DNA of 32,832 nucleotides from an uncultured Bacteroidales bacterium (lineage in GTDB: Bacteria; Bacteroidota; Bacteroidia; Bacteroidales; UBA932). The notes under the pieces are model-generated. The model did no database searches. It saw only the letters and a list, made by a program, of their open reading frames with translations, and was not told the origin of the DNA. Shown one piece after another: positions 7,002 through 15,198 of the stretch. Numbering within the stretch: the first letter of the stretch is position 1; each line of letters begins with the position of its first letter. Made by a program: the position numbers and the translations under genes. The stretch spans positions 1-32,832 of the forward strand of contig ONBM01000018.1 of the NCBI GenBank assembly GCA_900316045.1. The letters are read 5' to 3'.

Positions 7002-9305
7002 CTATTCTTCGTCCTCCTCGTCATCCGAATCGTCTATGTTATACTGTTCGTTGGATGTGTATGTTGCGGCCAGTTCCTTTGGAACATATATGGCCATTGT
7101 GTAGGCCTCTTTAGGATAATCGAGTTCTGCGCCTTTAAGCCGAATGTGATACAGTTGGAATGTCAGCGTCTCGTGGGAACCGACAATCTTGGCATCACCC
7201 GGGTAGTTCGTTGAATCTGTCGCTGAACTGGGACCAGCAAAGATTTGCGTATTGGCTGCCAGGCGGCGCTCGGCAGCATCGAAATTACGTTCAATGGCGG
7301 GAGCGCCGAAAGCCATCTGGTAGAAATAGACGTAATCAACCTTGTCATCACCAGATGCACCGGCAAGGTAGCGCAGATATCGAATGGTATCGGCCTTTCG
7401 CTGGGCGTCCGGCCAGTTCTTGAAATTGAAATCGCTGAGGAATTGGATGGCATCGTCAATGCCGAGTTTCAGCCAGCGATGTGTACGATACAGGGTTGTA
7501 TCCTGGCGGATTGTCCAGTCGTGCTCGTGGTCCTGTAGGAACTTGGCCACAAGTTCATCATTACGCTCAATCGTGGATTTGCTGGAGAAGGCCTGTAGGG
7601 CATTCATACCGGACATCCTTGTATTGACCACCCAGATGGGCAGAACATTGGCTCTTGTAGGCCGCAATGAAGGAGAAAGTAGTACCTTCCTTTCAGCTGC
7701 TTCGAGTGAATCGCAAGAAGCCAATGTGGAGCGGAGTTCCTCTTCATGCTTGACGTAATTCAGATAGTTGGCAATGGAGTTGCCAGGTAGAAAAACGCGG
7801 CAGGATTTGATGTAATCCATCTTGTAGCCGAAGAACCGGCAGCGTTGCTGAATGGTATCGGCATTAGTCGCGCCCTTGGTATAGCGAGGCATATAGGTTG
7901 TGGCCAACTTCTCCACAGTGAAGCCACGATTGAGCATTTCAGCGCCAACAAGAATGTGCATCTTGTAGTCATCCCACTGAATCTCTGTCTGAGCTTCCGC
8001 ATCAGTATTGACCAGGTACACTTTCTTGGATTTCAGTACTTCGGCGATGAGAGGCTTGATTTCTTCAAAACTGGGGCGTTCGTCTATTTCGTAATGTTCA
8101 AGAGCCAGTGGGAACAACTGTTCAAAGCGCTTGAGCATCTGAACCTTGTCGTAGTTGTCATCTGACTTTCCCATCAAACGACGCCAGGTCTTCAGTTCGG
8201 TATCGATCCACTGCCAGAAGGTCTTGTTCCAATCAATTGTGTTATCTGGGTGGACCATCATGGACAGATAGTTGACTCCATCCACTTTGAGGTACTTCAC
8301 GACAATGGCCACGGCCAAAGTGTGCATCATCAAAGCATCCCGGAGTGATTGCGGCATCTCCGTAAGCGGATTGTATTTCTTGTGAAATACCTCCTTCTCA
8401 GGGATTTCGATAATCAGTTCACCATTGTAAAGGTCTCCATTGTCACCTTTACCGAAGAAAAGTTTCCCACCGACATATCCCTCACCGGGAGTGAGAAGAG
8501 TGTGGCTCTTCGGGGAAAGGAGATCCTGCATACTGATGAGGATATTGGCCTGAGGGGTTGCGGTATACTGGATGTATGTATTTCCCGGAAGGTCGGCGCG
8601 GAGTTTAAGAATGGCGTCGTATGTACGGGATTTGGAGTCTTCCTCGTATTTGCTGTTCCGGCGGCCATAGCTATTGAGGGAAGCCTGGTCGGCCTCATCG
8701 TCGATAATGATGACCGTCTCGTTTGCCATCAAATCTTTGACTTCGGAGTTGTTGAAAATCTGACGGACTTTCAGGATATGGTCATAATGCTTGAGTATCG
8801 GGATAAGCACAATAGGCTTCTCGATGGATTCCAGGTTCCCGACAATATCGTCAATGTCGGTTGCTGTGGGGTTCGGATGAATCTTGTAATAGTCGTTGTT
8901 TGCCCCGTTTTTGCCGATCAGATCCTTGCGAAGACGCTTTTGGGTCTGATCAAGGAGGTTGTTTTTGGTACCGGCCAAGTAGATAATGACTCGATAACCA
9001 TTGTCTTTAGCCAAAGCGGTGACGCCCGTAAAAGACATGGTTTTTCCACTTTGGACGTATCCAACGGCAAGGTGGGTGGTTTCGGGAAGGTTGACGGCAT
9101 AGTGAGGGTTGCAGTGGGCCAGAACGTCGCAGGCTTCTTCGCGGAAAGTCGCAATGGCGGCATTTGACAACCCTTTGGGATTGCTTTCAGAGCGGCGGAT
9201 ATAGTCGATAAACTTTTCGAAGAATTCTCCGCTGGTCACCTCCTGCAGAACATTCTTCTTTGGGTTATCGGTTTTAGTGCCTTTATTGACTATGATTTGC
9301 TCCAT
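7002..9305 (-). CDS. Z1-domain superfamily-2 ATPase
   Basis: A 767-residue protein with the motifs of a Z1-type superfamily-2 motor. The Walker A is GYVQSGKT at residues 82-89, the Walker B is IIIDDEAD at 199-206, and QYTATPQ at 246-252 is motif III. In the second RecA-like lobe RGFT (460-463) and QQRCRFFGY (486-494) stand for motifs V and VI. The C-terminus is strongly acidic (DDSDDEEDEE). Z1 proteins are components of restriction-modification-like operons with MORC ATPases and are predicted to move along or remodel DNA. It starts one base after the MORC gene stop and precedes the nuclease gene by 13 bases, as in the described systems. All motor motifs are intact. Confidence 0.9.
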   Translation of the reverse strand: MEQIIVNKGTKTDNPKKNVLQEVTSGEFFEKFIDYIRRSESNPKGLSNAAIATFREEACDVLAHCNPHYAVNLPETTHLAVGYVQSGKTMSFTGVTALAKDNGYRVIIYLAGTKNNLLDQTQKRLRKDLIGKNGANNDYYKIHPNPTATDIDDIVGNLESIEKPIVLIPILKHYDHILKVRQIFNNSEVKDLMANETVIIIDDEADQASLNSYGRRNSKYEEDSKSRTYDAILKLRADLPGNTYIQYTATPQANILISMQDLLSPKSHTLLTPGEGYVGGKLFFGKGDNGDLYNGELIIEIPEKEVFHKKYNPLTEMPQSLRDALMMHTLAVAIVVKYLKVDGVNYLSMMVHPDNTIDWNKTFWQWIDTELKTWRRLMGKSDDNYDKVQMLKRFEQLFPLALEHYEIDERPSFEEIKPLIAEVLKSKKVYLVNTDAEAQTEIQWDDYKMHILVGAEMLNRGFTVEKLATTYMPRYTKGATNADTIQQRCRFFGYKMDYIKSCRVFLPGNSIANYLNYVKHEEELRSTLASCDSLEAAERKVLLSPSLRPTRANVLPIWVVNTRMSGMNALQAFSSKSTIERNDELVAKFLQDHEHDWTIRQDTTLYRTHRWLKLGIDDAIQFLSDFNFKNWPDAQRKADTIRYLRYLAGASGDDKVDYVYFYQMAFGAPAIERNFDAAERRLAANTQIFAGPSSATDSTNYPGDAKIVGSHETLTFQLYHIRLKGAELDYPKEAYTMAIYVPKELAATYTSNEQYNIDDSDDEEDEE

Positions 9306-9306
9306 C

Positions 9307-10857
9307 CTATACTTTTGTCTTCTTTATGTATTCGTTGAAAAAGTCCATCATCGCCATAGCCGTCTTGTTGTTGACAGCCTCCGTGGTATAGCGTGCGACG
9401 GCGAGGGTTTTAAGCAGTGCGATGACGGGATCAGTGGGTTCACCAAAGACTTTGAAGAAATCGTGCTTGACGTTGATGTTGCATACGATAGCGTCGGGTT
9501 CGTCTTTTGAATAGCCCAGCCAACAGAGTTCATTTCCTTCATCAATGAACTTGACAATCATCCGGTGCATCTTTCCGTTGATTTCATAGAAGTCAGGCTG
9601 CTTGAACTCGTTAATGATATTCTCCTCGGGAACCGGCTCCGGAACGACAGGCTGCTGTTCGGCGACTTTAGCCTTTTCCTCAATGGGTTTCGTGTCAATG
9701 GATACTGGAGTGCGCTTGGTTTTGGGTGCTTCGTCGTGGCGAGAAACAATTTTCTTTACCAGGCGAGCGGTGTTGTCCGCACGATAGTTGTCTGCCTGGG
9801 CGAGGATGTCAGCATCAGGGTCACGGAGTTCATCCCGAAGGGCTTCCATGAGCATCTCTAAGTTCTCTTTATCTTGAATATCATTCTTGTTGAATGAAAC
9901 CGCGAAGCCTTCAAGTTCGAGTTCGCCAAAAATACGCTTGTACCGGAATGTGCCGGAAGAGGATCCGAAGATACTCTTGGGGAAATATCGGCCATCTTCT
10001 TCGGCACCGATGATTACACGACCACGGCGGGAAAGAACAAGGCCGTTTTGAGTACTCTTGAGTTCCTTTAGAATACCAATGAATCCAGTGGCTTTGTAAG
10101 GACCAAACTGGAAGTCGATGTCTTTTTTCCAGAGTCTGGAAGGGCCTTCCATATTCTTGTAGTATGGCGCATTCAGAATCGCATATTCCGAGAATTCAAG
10201 CGGCTCATTGTTGATGTAGAGCTCGAGTTCTTGGTTGCGAAGAGAGTTTCTGTAGATGCTGGCAAGCTCAGCCTTAATCTTGAGAAAACTCTTTTCGGTA
10301 GGGACGTTTTTCGTCGGGGCAGTTATCGAGACCTTCGTGTAGTGGGCGTTTGGTTCAGCGGGTTCACTTTTGACATCGACTTCCTCAAGATTGTTCTTGG
10401 TGACGACATTCTGGTCAAAGCGGACAATGCGGGCAATCCCTTCTCCGAGTGCTTTGGTGTTTACCGTCCATTTGTTTCCAAGCCAGCATGCTGCTGTCTT
10501 TAAACCCATACCGAATTCATTCAGCCCGGTATTGTCATCAGGAGCACTGGCCGGTTCGAAAGCATTCACGAATCTGTTGGCAGCAATACCCCCAGCGTTG
10601 TCTTCAACGACGAAACTTGTAGCCTTGCGCAAAGACATTTTGGTTTCGTTTTCGTCCCAATGTATGAAGATCTGGACACGTAGTTTATAGTCGGGGTCTA
10701 ACGCCAACAGTTCCTCCCGGTGATCCCGGAAGGACTGTAAGGCATTGTCAACGAACTCAGCGAGGACGTGAGGAACCGTGTTGGGAAGGTCTTCAAACCT
10801 TCCGTACATCTGCGAGCCTATACGCACGCTGACTTTATCGATGATTACGTCACTCAT
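9307..10857 (-). CDS. MORC/MutL-type GHKL ATPase
   Basis: A 516-residue protein whose N-terminal 240 residues form a GHKL ATPase: the N box with Glu34 and DNA at 37-39 (LAEFVDNAL), the ATP-binding EDNAGGIA at 85-92, and the lid GLNEFGMGLK at 111-120. An S5-like second domain follows (RRGRVI near 284). Beyond about residue 390 there is a charged Lys/Glu/Pro-rich linker and then a C-terminal region of about 90 residues with no known motif. Prokaryotic MORC proteins are thought to act as ATP-driven clamps on DNA. The methyltransferase gene ends one base upstream and the Z1 gene begins one base downstream, so the three are surely co-transcribed. It shows no signal peptide or membrane segment. Confidence 0.88.
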   Translation of the reverse strand: MSDVIIDKVSVRIGSQMYGRFEDLPNTVPHVLAEFVDNALQSFRDHREELLALDPDYKLRVQIFIHWDENETKMSLRKATSFVVEDNAGGIAANRFVNAFEPASAPDDNTGLNEFGMGLKTAACWLGNKWTVNTKALGEGIARIVRFDQNVVTKNNLEEVDVKSEPAEPNAHYTKVSITAPTKNVPTEKSFLKIKAELASIYRNSLRNQELELYINNEPLEFSEYAILNAPYYKNMEGPSRLWKKDIDFQFGPYKATGFIGILKELKSTQNGLVLSRRGRVIIGAEEDGRYFPKSIFGSSSGTFRYKRIFGELELEGFAVSFNKNDIQDKENLEMLMEALRDELRDPDADILAQADNYRADNTARLVKKIVSRHDEAPKTKRTPVSIDTKPIEEKAKVAEQQPVVPEPVPEENIINEFKQPDFYEINGKMHRMIVKFIDEGNELCWLGYSKDEPDAIVCNINVKHDFFKVFGEPTDPVIALLKTLAVARYTTEAVNNKTAMAMMDFFNEYIKKTKV

Positions 10858-10858
10858 A

Positions 10859-12196
10859 TCACTTGATCAGGTTTTTGGCGATTCTGTAAACTACATCTAC
10901 ATTGACGGCATTGCCGAGAGCTTCGTAAACGCGAGATTGTGTGAGATGGAAATCTCCCTCCCCGAATTTGAGATCTTCCATACACTGGAGAGCCGCAGCT
11001 TCTCGCATAGTCATATACCTGCCTTTGTTGGGCTCTCCTTCAGCGAGAGACTCCGGAGGAAGGTTAATCCAGGGACAGATGGGAACCTGTGTTCCCACGA
11101 GATTGAGTGCGGGGGCGAAATTCGGGAGTTTGACGCGAATTCCGGACGCGCGGAACTGGATAATCTTGTCTTCCATAGTGGTTGTCGCCTTGGGACCGCA
11201 GTTCCATTCCAGTTTCAGATGGCTGTTTTCAAAGCGCTGTACCTTCCTTAGCCAGACATCCAGCCATTCCTTATTGCGCTCATAAAAATCGCGGTTCTCC
11301 TGAATATAGCGGATTTTCCACTTAGGGAACTCTTTGGATGTAGCAGTGCGAGCATAGACCGGAAGTTGAGCAAGACAGTCTTCAAGGTTCCAGCCTTCTA
11401 TCATACGCCCAAGTTTCCCGCGCTTTCCAAGAAGATTGTCGGCTGAATTGAATGCAGGGGCAGGAGAAACGGGATAATCTGCGCCAAATTCCATGGCCCA
11501 GATGGGGAAACGAGGGATTTTTCCTTCGTGCTTCATCGTGAGGTCAAGAAATTCCTGCCAGACTTCCATCTGGTGGCGTGTGTCGGGCTTGAGGTGCATA
11601 TACTGCGTGCTGGACTCATCCAGAACTGACTTGATATGGGTCTTCTTTTTGAGCGGCTTGGGGTATTTGAAATCCCCGAGTCCGCCTTTCCTGCGGTCGG
11701 CTGCAACGATGTAAACCCTGCGGCGATGCTGCGGGATACCGAATTGATGCGGGGACAGAATCTCCGGAGTGGGTACATCGTATTCCAATTTATCCAACTC
11801 CCGCAAGATGACACGCATTGTGTCACCACCGTCGTGCCCATTGAGATTTGACACGTTTTCGAGTAAGACGTACTTGGGCCGGTGGTATTCGATTATCTTG
11901 CAGATAGTAAAGAAGAAGTTCCCGCGTTCTTTTTTGTCCTTGAATCCTTCTCGTTTACCAGCTTGGCTGAACGGTTGGCATGGGAATCCTGCGCATAAAA
12001 TATCGTGGGCCGGAATGTCTTTCGGCTCAATTGAGAGTATATCGCCGTGAATTACGCCATCTCCAAAGTTGATTTCATACAACTGCTGGAGATCCTCCTT
12101 CAACTCGCTGGCGAAAACGCACTCGTGCCCCAGTTTCTGGAGAGCGAGATGGAATCCACCCAGACCGGCGAACAGGTCTATGAATTTCAATCCCAT
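10859..12196 (-). CDS. dcm: DNA (cytosine-5-)methyltransferase
   Basis: The enzyme transfers a methyl group from S-adenosylmethionine to C5 of cytosine. Numbered from the chosen Met, motif I is FIDLFAGLGG (5-14), motif IV is GFPCQPFS with the catalytic Cys at 73, motif VI is ENV (113-115), motif VIII is QHRRRVYIV (156-164), and motif X is EALGNAVNVDVV near the end. The long middle part, about 190-390, is the target-recognition domain; its target sequence cannot be read off. The frame is open for 14 more codons to an ATG at 12238, but that ATG lies one base from a TAnnTTTG element and would precede the transcript start, so I prefer the Met directly before motif I. It is the first gene of the cargo operon. 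Confidence 0.92.
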   Translation of the reverse strand: MGLKFIDLFAGLGGFHLALQKLGHECVFASELKEDLQQLYEINFGDGVIHGDILSIEPKDIPAHDILCAGFPCQPFSQAGKREGFKDKKERGNFFFTICKIIEYHRPKYVLLENVSNLNGHDGGDTMRVILRELDKLEYDVPTPEILSPHQFGIPQHRRRVYIVAADRRKGGLGDFKYPKPLKKKTHIKSVLDESSTQYMHLKPDTRHQMEVWQEFLDLTMKHEGKIPRFPIWAMEFGADYPVSPAPAFNSADNLLGKRGKLGRMIEGWNLEDCLAQLPVYARTATSKEFPKWKIRYIQENRDFYERNKEWLDVWLRKVQRFENSHLKLEWNCGPKATTTMEDKIIQFRASGIRVKLPNFAPALNLVGTQVPICPWINLPPESLAEGEPNKGRYMTMREAAALQCMEDLKFGEGDFHLTQSRVYEALGNAVNVDVVYRIAKNLIK

Positions 12197-12239
12197 AGGA
12201 TTTTTGTGCTTTCTGGCTATTATTTTCTGCTTAAACATA

Positions 12240-12294
12240 CAAAGTTAGCGATTTTTGCAGATATTTTTGAATAATTCGACACTTATAAATGTCG
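12240..12294 (-). promoter_or_regulatory. Putative promoter and palindromic operator of the restriction operon
   Basis: On the minus strand TAACTTTG (12247 to 12240) fits the Bacteroidota -7 element, but no good -33 TTTG lies at the usual distance. Upstream, 12277-12294 is an 18-base near-perfect palindrome, CGACA-CTTATAAA-TGTCG, with one mismatched pair. A second small inverted repeat, TCGCG-CA-CGCGA, follows at 12292-12303. No control-protein gene is seen in the operon, so autoregulation by the methyltransferase or control by an element regulator are the options. The palindrome lies between the DUF3987 stop (12310) and the methyltransferase. Confidence 0.45.
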
Positions 12295-12309
12295 CGCACG
12301 CGAGAGACA

Positions 12310-14136
12310 TCACTTATTTGCCTTTCTATACTGCCCCAAATCCATCCTCTCCAGCAGCCCTTCTTCCGTCCATTTCTTGATATTCCGCTCGGCGGTGGAG
12401 AGCGGCATTCCCAGCCGGGAGGAGATGTCGATGAAGGTCTGGCGGTCGAATTCGTCCGGCAGGGCGTCCAGGAAAAGCTGGCGACGGACGGTTTTCTGTC
12501 CGGTGCCGGCAGGCCGCTGCGTGCCCACCCTCGGCAGGTCCTTGAATACCCGGGCGGTGTGCTGCAGGAGGGCCTTGGAGATGGCCATGGCGGAGTTGAA
12601 GTCGTCGTCCAGGCATTCGAGGTCGGTGCCGAAGGAGCCGTCGTCCATCGTCCTGACGGCGGAGAGAATCATGGCAATGCGGAAGGTGATGAGGCCCAGG
12701 CGGCGGACGGAGGCGATGATTTCGTCTCCAAGGAGCTGCGGGTATTCCCGGTGGACCACGCTGAAGTATCCATTGAAGGCGTCTTCCTGGGCGGGCGTGA
12801 GGTGGAAGGTGATTTCACCTACTTCGCGCAGCACGTTGTAGAAGTCGTTGAACTGGGCGCCCAGGCCCTTGAAGTAGTTGTCAGCTGTGCCGCCATCGGC
12901 CTTGGCGAAGACGTTCTGCCACTCCAGGCTGGTGGTGAGGTAGTAGAACATAAAGCGGCTGAAAAGGCCGTTCTCGGCATCCGTGATGAGGTTCTGGACC
13001 TGCTTGGGCGTGCCGGTGAGCAGGCAACTCAGCCTCGGGTTCTTGAGGTTGACGTATTCGCGGTCTTTTCGGCGGACATAGGAGATGTTCTCGTGGTGGA
13101 AGGCCTTGCGGAAGCCGTCGGAGTAGTTGCCGTAGTCGGAGGAGAAGGTGTTGGCGAGGGTGTCGCCTTCGGTCTCGAACATGATGCCCTGGCCGTCATT
13201 GTCGCCAAGGACCTGATAGACGGCGGTGGCGCTGGAGTTGGCGGGGATGAAGAGCATCCGCAGGGGCGGTTCCTGGGGCTTGTCCATGTTCATCTTCTTC
13301 TTGTTGGCCTGGTACTGTTGCATCTTCTGCTCGTATTCCATTTCTTCGGCCTCGTTGATCTCGCGGAGGCGGTCGTGGATGGGGTCGATGAGGTATTTGC
13401 AGAGAGAGAGTCGTCCTTTGCCGGAGGAGGCGCGGGCCGTGACGAAGAGGAAGAGGTTGGACCAGACGGGGCGTTTGTTGTAGATGCCGGATACGTTCGG
13501 GAGGACGGCGGAAATGACCGTGAGGGAGCCCAGGAGCAGGATGTCGGCGTCTTCTTCGGAGACGGACTGGTCCACAATCTTGCGGAAGAATTCCGGCAGG
13601 AGGTCGCGGATTTCGCGGGCGAAGGTGGGAAGCGGCGGTTCTTCTTCGCCCTCACTTGCCCCGTCTCCCTCATTTCCCTCATTCGGGGAAAATGATGTGG
13701 TGTTTTGACGGGTTGCCCCATTCGGGCGGAATGAGGTATGTGAGGGATGTGAAGGAAGTGAGGGAATGGAGACGGAGATGCCGGCGTCTTTGGCGAGCTG
13801 GAAGAAGGTTTTGATGGTGATGCCGGTGCCGTGGGCACGGAGGCATTTGTCGTACTGGCTGTCACATTCTTTCTCGGTGTAGCCGGGATAGAAGCGGGAG
13901 ATGCGGTGGTAGTAGTCTCGGCCGTTTTCACCCAGGGCATCGCTGAGGGCGAAGCCGAGGTCTCGCCAGGTGGCGTAGTCGCCGGTGATGTCCACGTGGG
14001 CGGCTTCGATGCGCTGGGTGACGATTTCGATGTCGTCTTCGGGGGTGCCGGTCTGGGCTTTGGGCTGCGGGGTATGCTGGGAAACGGGCTGGTTCTGGGG
14101 CTCGGCCCATTCTTCGGGATTGAATGTCTTTTTCAT
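12310..14136 (-). CDS. PriCT_2-DUF3987 replication protein (primase/helicase partner)
   Basis: A 608-residue protein. Residues 35-120 fit the primase C-terminal domain PriCT_2 (DYATWRDLGFALSD, SRFYPGYTEKECDSQYDKCL, FFQLAKDAGI). Residues 121-168 are a low-complexity linker encoded by a G-rich/C-rich inverted repeat. From about 170 on it is DUF3987, with a Walker A-like FVTARASSGKG (231-241) and a C-terminal winged-helix-like end (STAERNIKKWTEEGLLERM). I start at MKKTFNPEEW because this ATG overlaps the stop of the upstream gene (TAATG); the open frame continues upstream but reads as an Arg/Pro-rich out-of-frame copy of that gene. Together with the upstream BT4734-type protein it probably forms the split primase-helicase that replicates the excised element. 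Confidence 0.85.
   Translation of the reverse strand: MKKTFNPEEWAEPQNQPVSQHTPQPKAQTGTPEDDIEIVTQRIEAAHVDITGDYATWRDLGFALSDALGENGRDYYHRISRFYPGYTEKECDSQYDKCLRAHGTGITIKTFFQLAKDAGISVSIPSLPSHPSHTSFRPNGATRQNTTSFSPNEGNEGDGASEGEEEPPLPTFAREIRDLLPEFFRKIVDQSVSEEDADILLLGSLTVISAVLPNVSGIYNKRPVWSNLFLFVTARASSGKGRLSLCKYLIDPIHDRLREINEAEEMEYEQKMQQYQANKKKMNMDKPQEPPLRMLFIPANSSATAVYQVLGDNDGQGIMFETEGDTLANTFSSDYGNYSDGFRKAFHHENISYVRRKDREYVNLKNPRLSCLLTGTPKQVQNLITDAENGLFSRFMFYYLTTSLEWQNVFAKADGGTADNYFKGLGAQFNDFYNVLREVGEITFHLTPAQEDAFNGYFSVVHREYPQLLGDEIIASVRRLGLITFRIAMILSAVRTMDDGSFGTDLECLDDDFNSAMAISKALLQHTARVFKDLPRVGTQRPAGTGQKTVRRQLFLDALPDEFDRQTFIDISSRLGMPLSTAERNIKKWTEEGLLERMDLGQYRKANK
13649..13764. repeat. Imperfect 36-base inverted repeat inside the DUF3987 gene; right arm is G-rich repeat copy 2
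   Basis: Arms 13649-13684 and 13729-13764 are equal in length and about 70 percent complementary by direct comparison, separated by 44 bases. The right arm contains the 34-base repeat also found at 640-673. The arms encode the linker segments PSLPSHPSH and NEGNEGDGASEGE between PriCT_2 and DUF3987, so the reading frame is preserved. Confidence 0.65.
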
Positions 14137-15056
14137 TATCTGGTGGCGTATTTGGGATTGAGGTAGGCGTTGGGATCGTAAGGAAGGAAGCAGGCGCGGG
14201 AGAGGTCTTTGCCGGAGCGGTCCGGTTCGATGCCGTAGGTCTGCTTGATGTAGTAGGCTACGCGGCGGAAGTAGTCGGCGTGGGACAGGCGGTTTTCGGC
14301 GATGGGGATGACCCATTTGAGGCCGTGGCCGGAGGGGCTGCGGAACAGCAGTTCCGTCTCGAAGTATTCGTCCTGCAGTAGCGCTTGGAAGAGGCCTTCT
14401 ACATCGGCCAGGTGGTCGAAGTCCAGGCAGATGAGGTTGGAGACTTCAAGGACGTCTTTGTCGCTGCGGGTGCGGAACTGGCCGCAGAAGGTGGCGTAGT
14501 CGAAGTGGGCGGCTTTGTAGAGGCGTGCCTGGTTCTTGTCGGTGATGGAGCGGAGGGTCTTTGTCTGTTCGGCGGCGTAGTGGCCGGTGATGTAGGCGAA
14601 GGCTCCGGTGAGGGTGATGCTCTTGTAGGGGCGGGTGTTGGTGATGGGGGCACGGAAGAAGGAGAATTTCGGCCCCTGGGGCTTTTCTCCGGGCTTCTGG
14701 TAGTACTGGAAGTCTTCCTCCAGGTGAAGGTTCATTTCTTTGTTGATGTGCTCCAGCAGGAACTGGCCGGATTTGCCGTAGTAGCGTTCGGCAAAGTCGA
14801 GGGCGTCGCCGTCGGGGATGGTGCCCGAGAGGTCGTGATGGACGGCAAGTTCGTCACAGAGTTTTTTTTCGGGCTCCAGGCGGATGATGTTGATTTTCAG
14901 AGTGGGCTCCCAGCTGTGGAAAGGGTTGCGGATGATTCCGCAGTCCCTTCCTTTGACGTGCATCACGATTTCGGCCGGGAAGTGCTCCCGGATGATGTGG
15001 GAGTAGATGTCGGCCCCGTAGAGGGTCTTGCCGAGGATGGTGGCTCTATTGATCAT
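14136..15056 (-). CDS. BT4734/VirE_N-type primase-like protein
   Basis: A 306-residue protein of the family annotated as BT4734/BF3469 or VirE N-terminal domain. Near residue 215 it has CLDFDH, an acidic D-x-D-type motif, and near 250 SPSGHGLKWV, both resembling the catalytic region of archaeo-eukaryotic-type primases. The preceding part carries the conserved AFAYITG and TFCGQF stretches. The C-terminus ends at the conserved ACFLPYDPNAYLNP. By context it is the primase half and the downstream PriCT_2-DUF3987 protein is the helicase/accessory half. Its stop shares a base with the next start (TAATG), and its own start overlaps the 50-residue gene by 11 bases, so the genes are translationally coupled. 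Primase activity is inferred, not shown. Confidence 0.8.
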   Translation of the reverse strand: MINRATILGKTLYGADIYSHIIREHFPAEIVMHVKGRDCGIIRNPFHSWEPTLKINIIRLEPEKKLCDELAVHHDLSGTIPDGDALDFAERYYGKSGQFLLEHINKEMNLHLEEDFQYYQKPGEKPQGPKFSFFRAPITNTRPYKSITLTGAFAYITGHYAAEQTKTLRSITDKNQARLYKAAHFDYATFCGQFRTRSDKDVLEVSNLICLDFDHLADVEGLFQALLQDEYFETELLFRSPSGHGLKWVIPIAENRLSHADYFRRVAYYIKQTYGIEPDRSGKDLSRACFLPYDPNAYLNPKYATR

Positions 15057-15198
15057 GGCTGTCCTCCTTTTTGGGTTCTTCGTCCAGGAAACTGGAGCCG
15101 TGTTCTTTGTATAGGCGGCGGAAGGCTACGGCGAAGTCGTCGTCGGATTCGAGGAGGTATTCTTTCATGATATCTCCGAGGAGGCGGGGCTGTTTCAT
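15046..15198 (-). CDS. Short 50-residue protein between HTH and primase genes
   Basis: This frame encodes 50 residues beginning MKQPRLLGDIMKEYLLE and ending in an acidic/charged tail (DEEPKKEDSHDQ). Its ATG overlaps the stop of the HTH gene as ATGA (15198-15195), and its stop lies 11 bases inside the next gene, whose start follows a GGAGG-like site (aaaaaggaggaca) located in this gene. The overlaps on both sides and the charged helical composition (ESDDDFAVAFRRLYKEHG) argue that it is real. No family is recognised. An accessory role to the HTH protein or primase is a guess from position only. Confidence 0.65.
   Translation of the reverse strand: MKQPRLLGDIMKEYLLESDDDFAVAFRRLYKEHGSSFLDEEPKKEDSHDQ

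Noticed and set aside
8349..9167. Plus-strand open frame of 272 codons opposite the Z1 gene
   Set aside because: It lies entirely over the Walker A and B region of the Z1 ATPase and shows no domain of its own.
12289..13695. Long plus-strand open frame opposite the DUF3987 gene
   Set aside because: It is Gly/Val/Glu-rich mirror reading of a G+C-rich gene on the minus strand whose protein has clear PriCT_2 and DUF3987 motifs.
14137..14316. N-terminal extension of the DUF3987 protein
   Set aside because: The extra residues are Arg/Pro-rich and out of frame with the overlapping primase gene; the TAATG overlap marks the true start.
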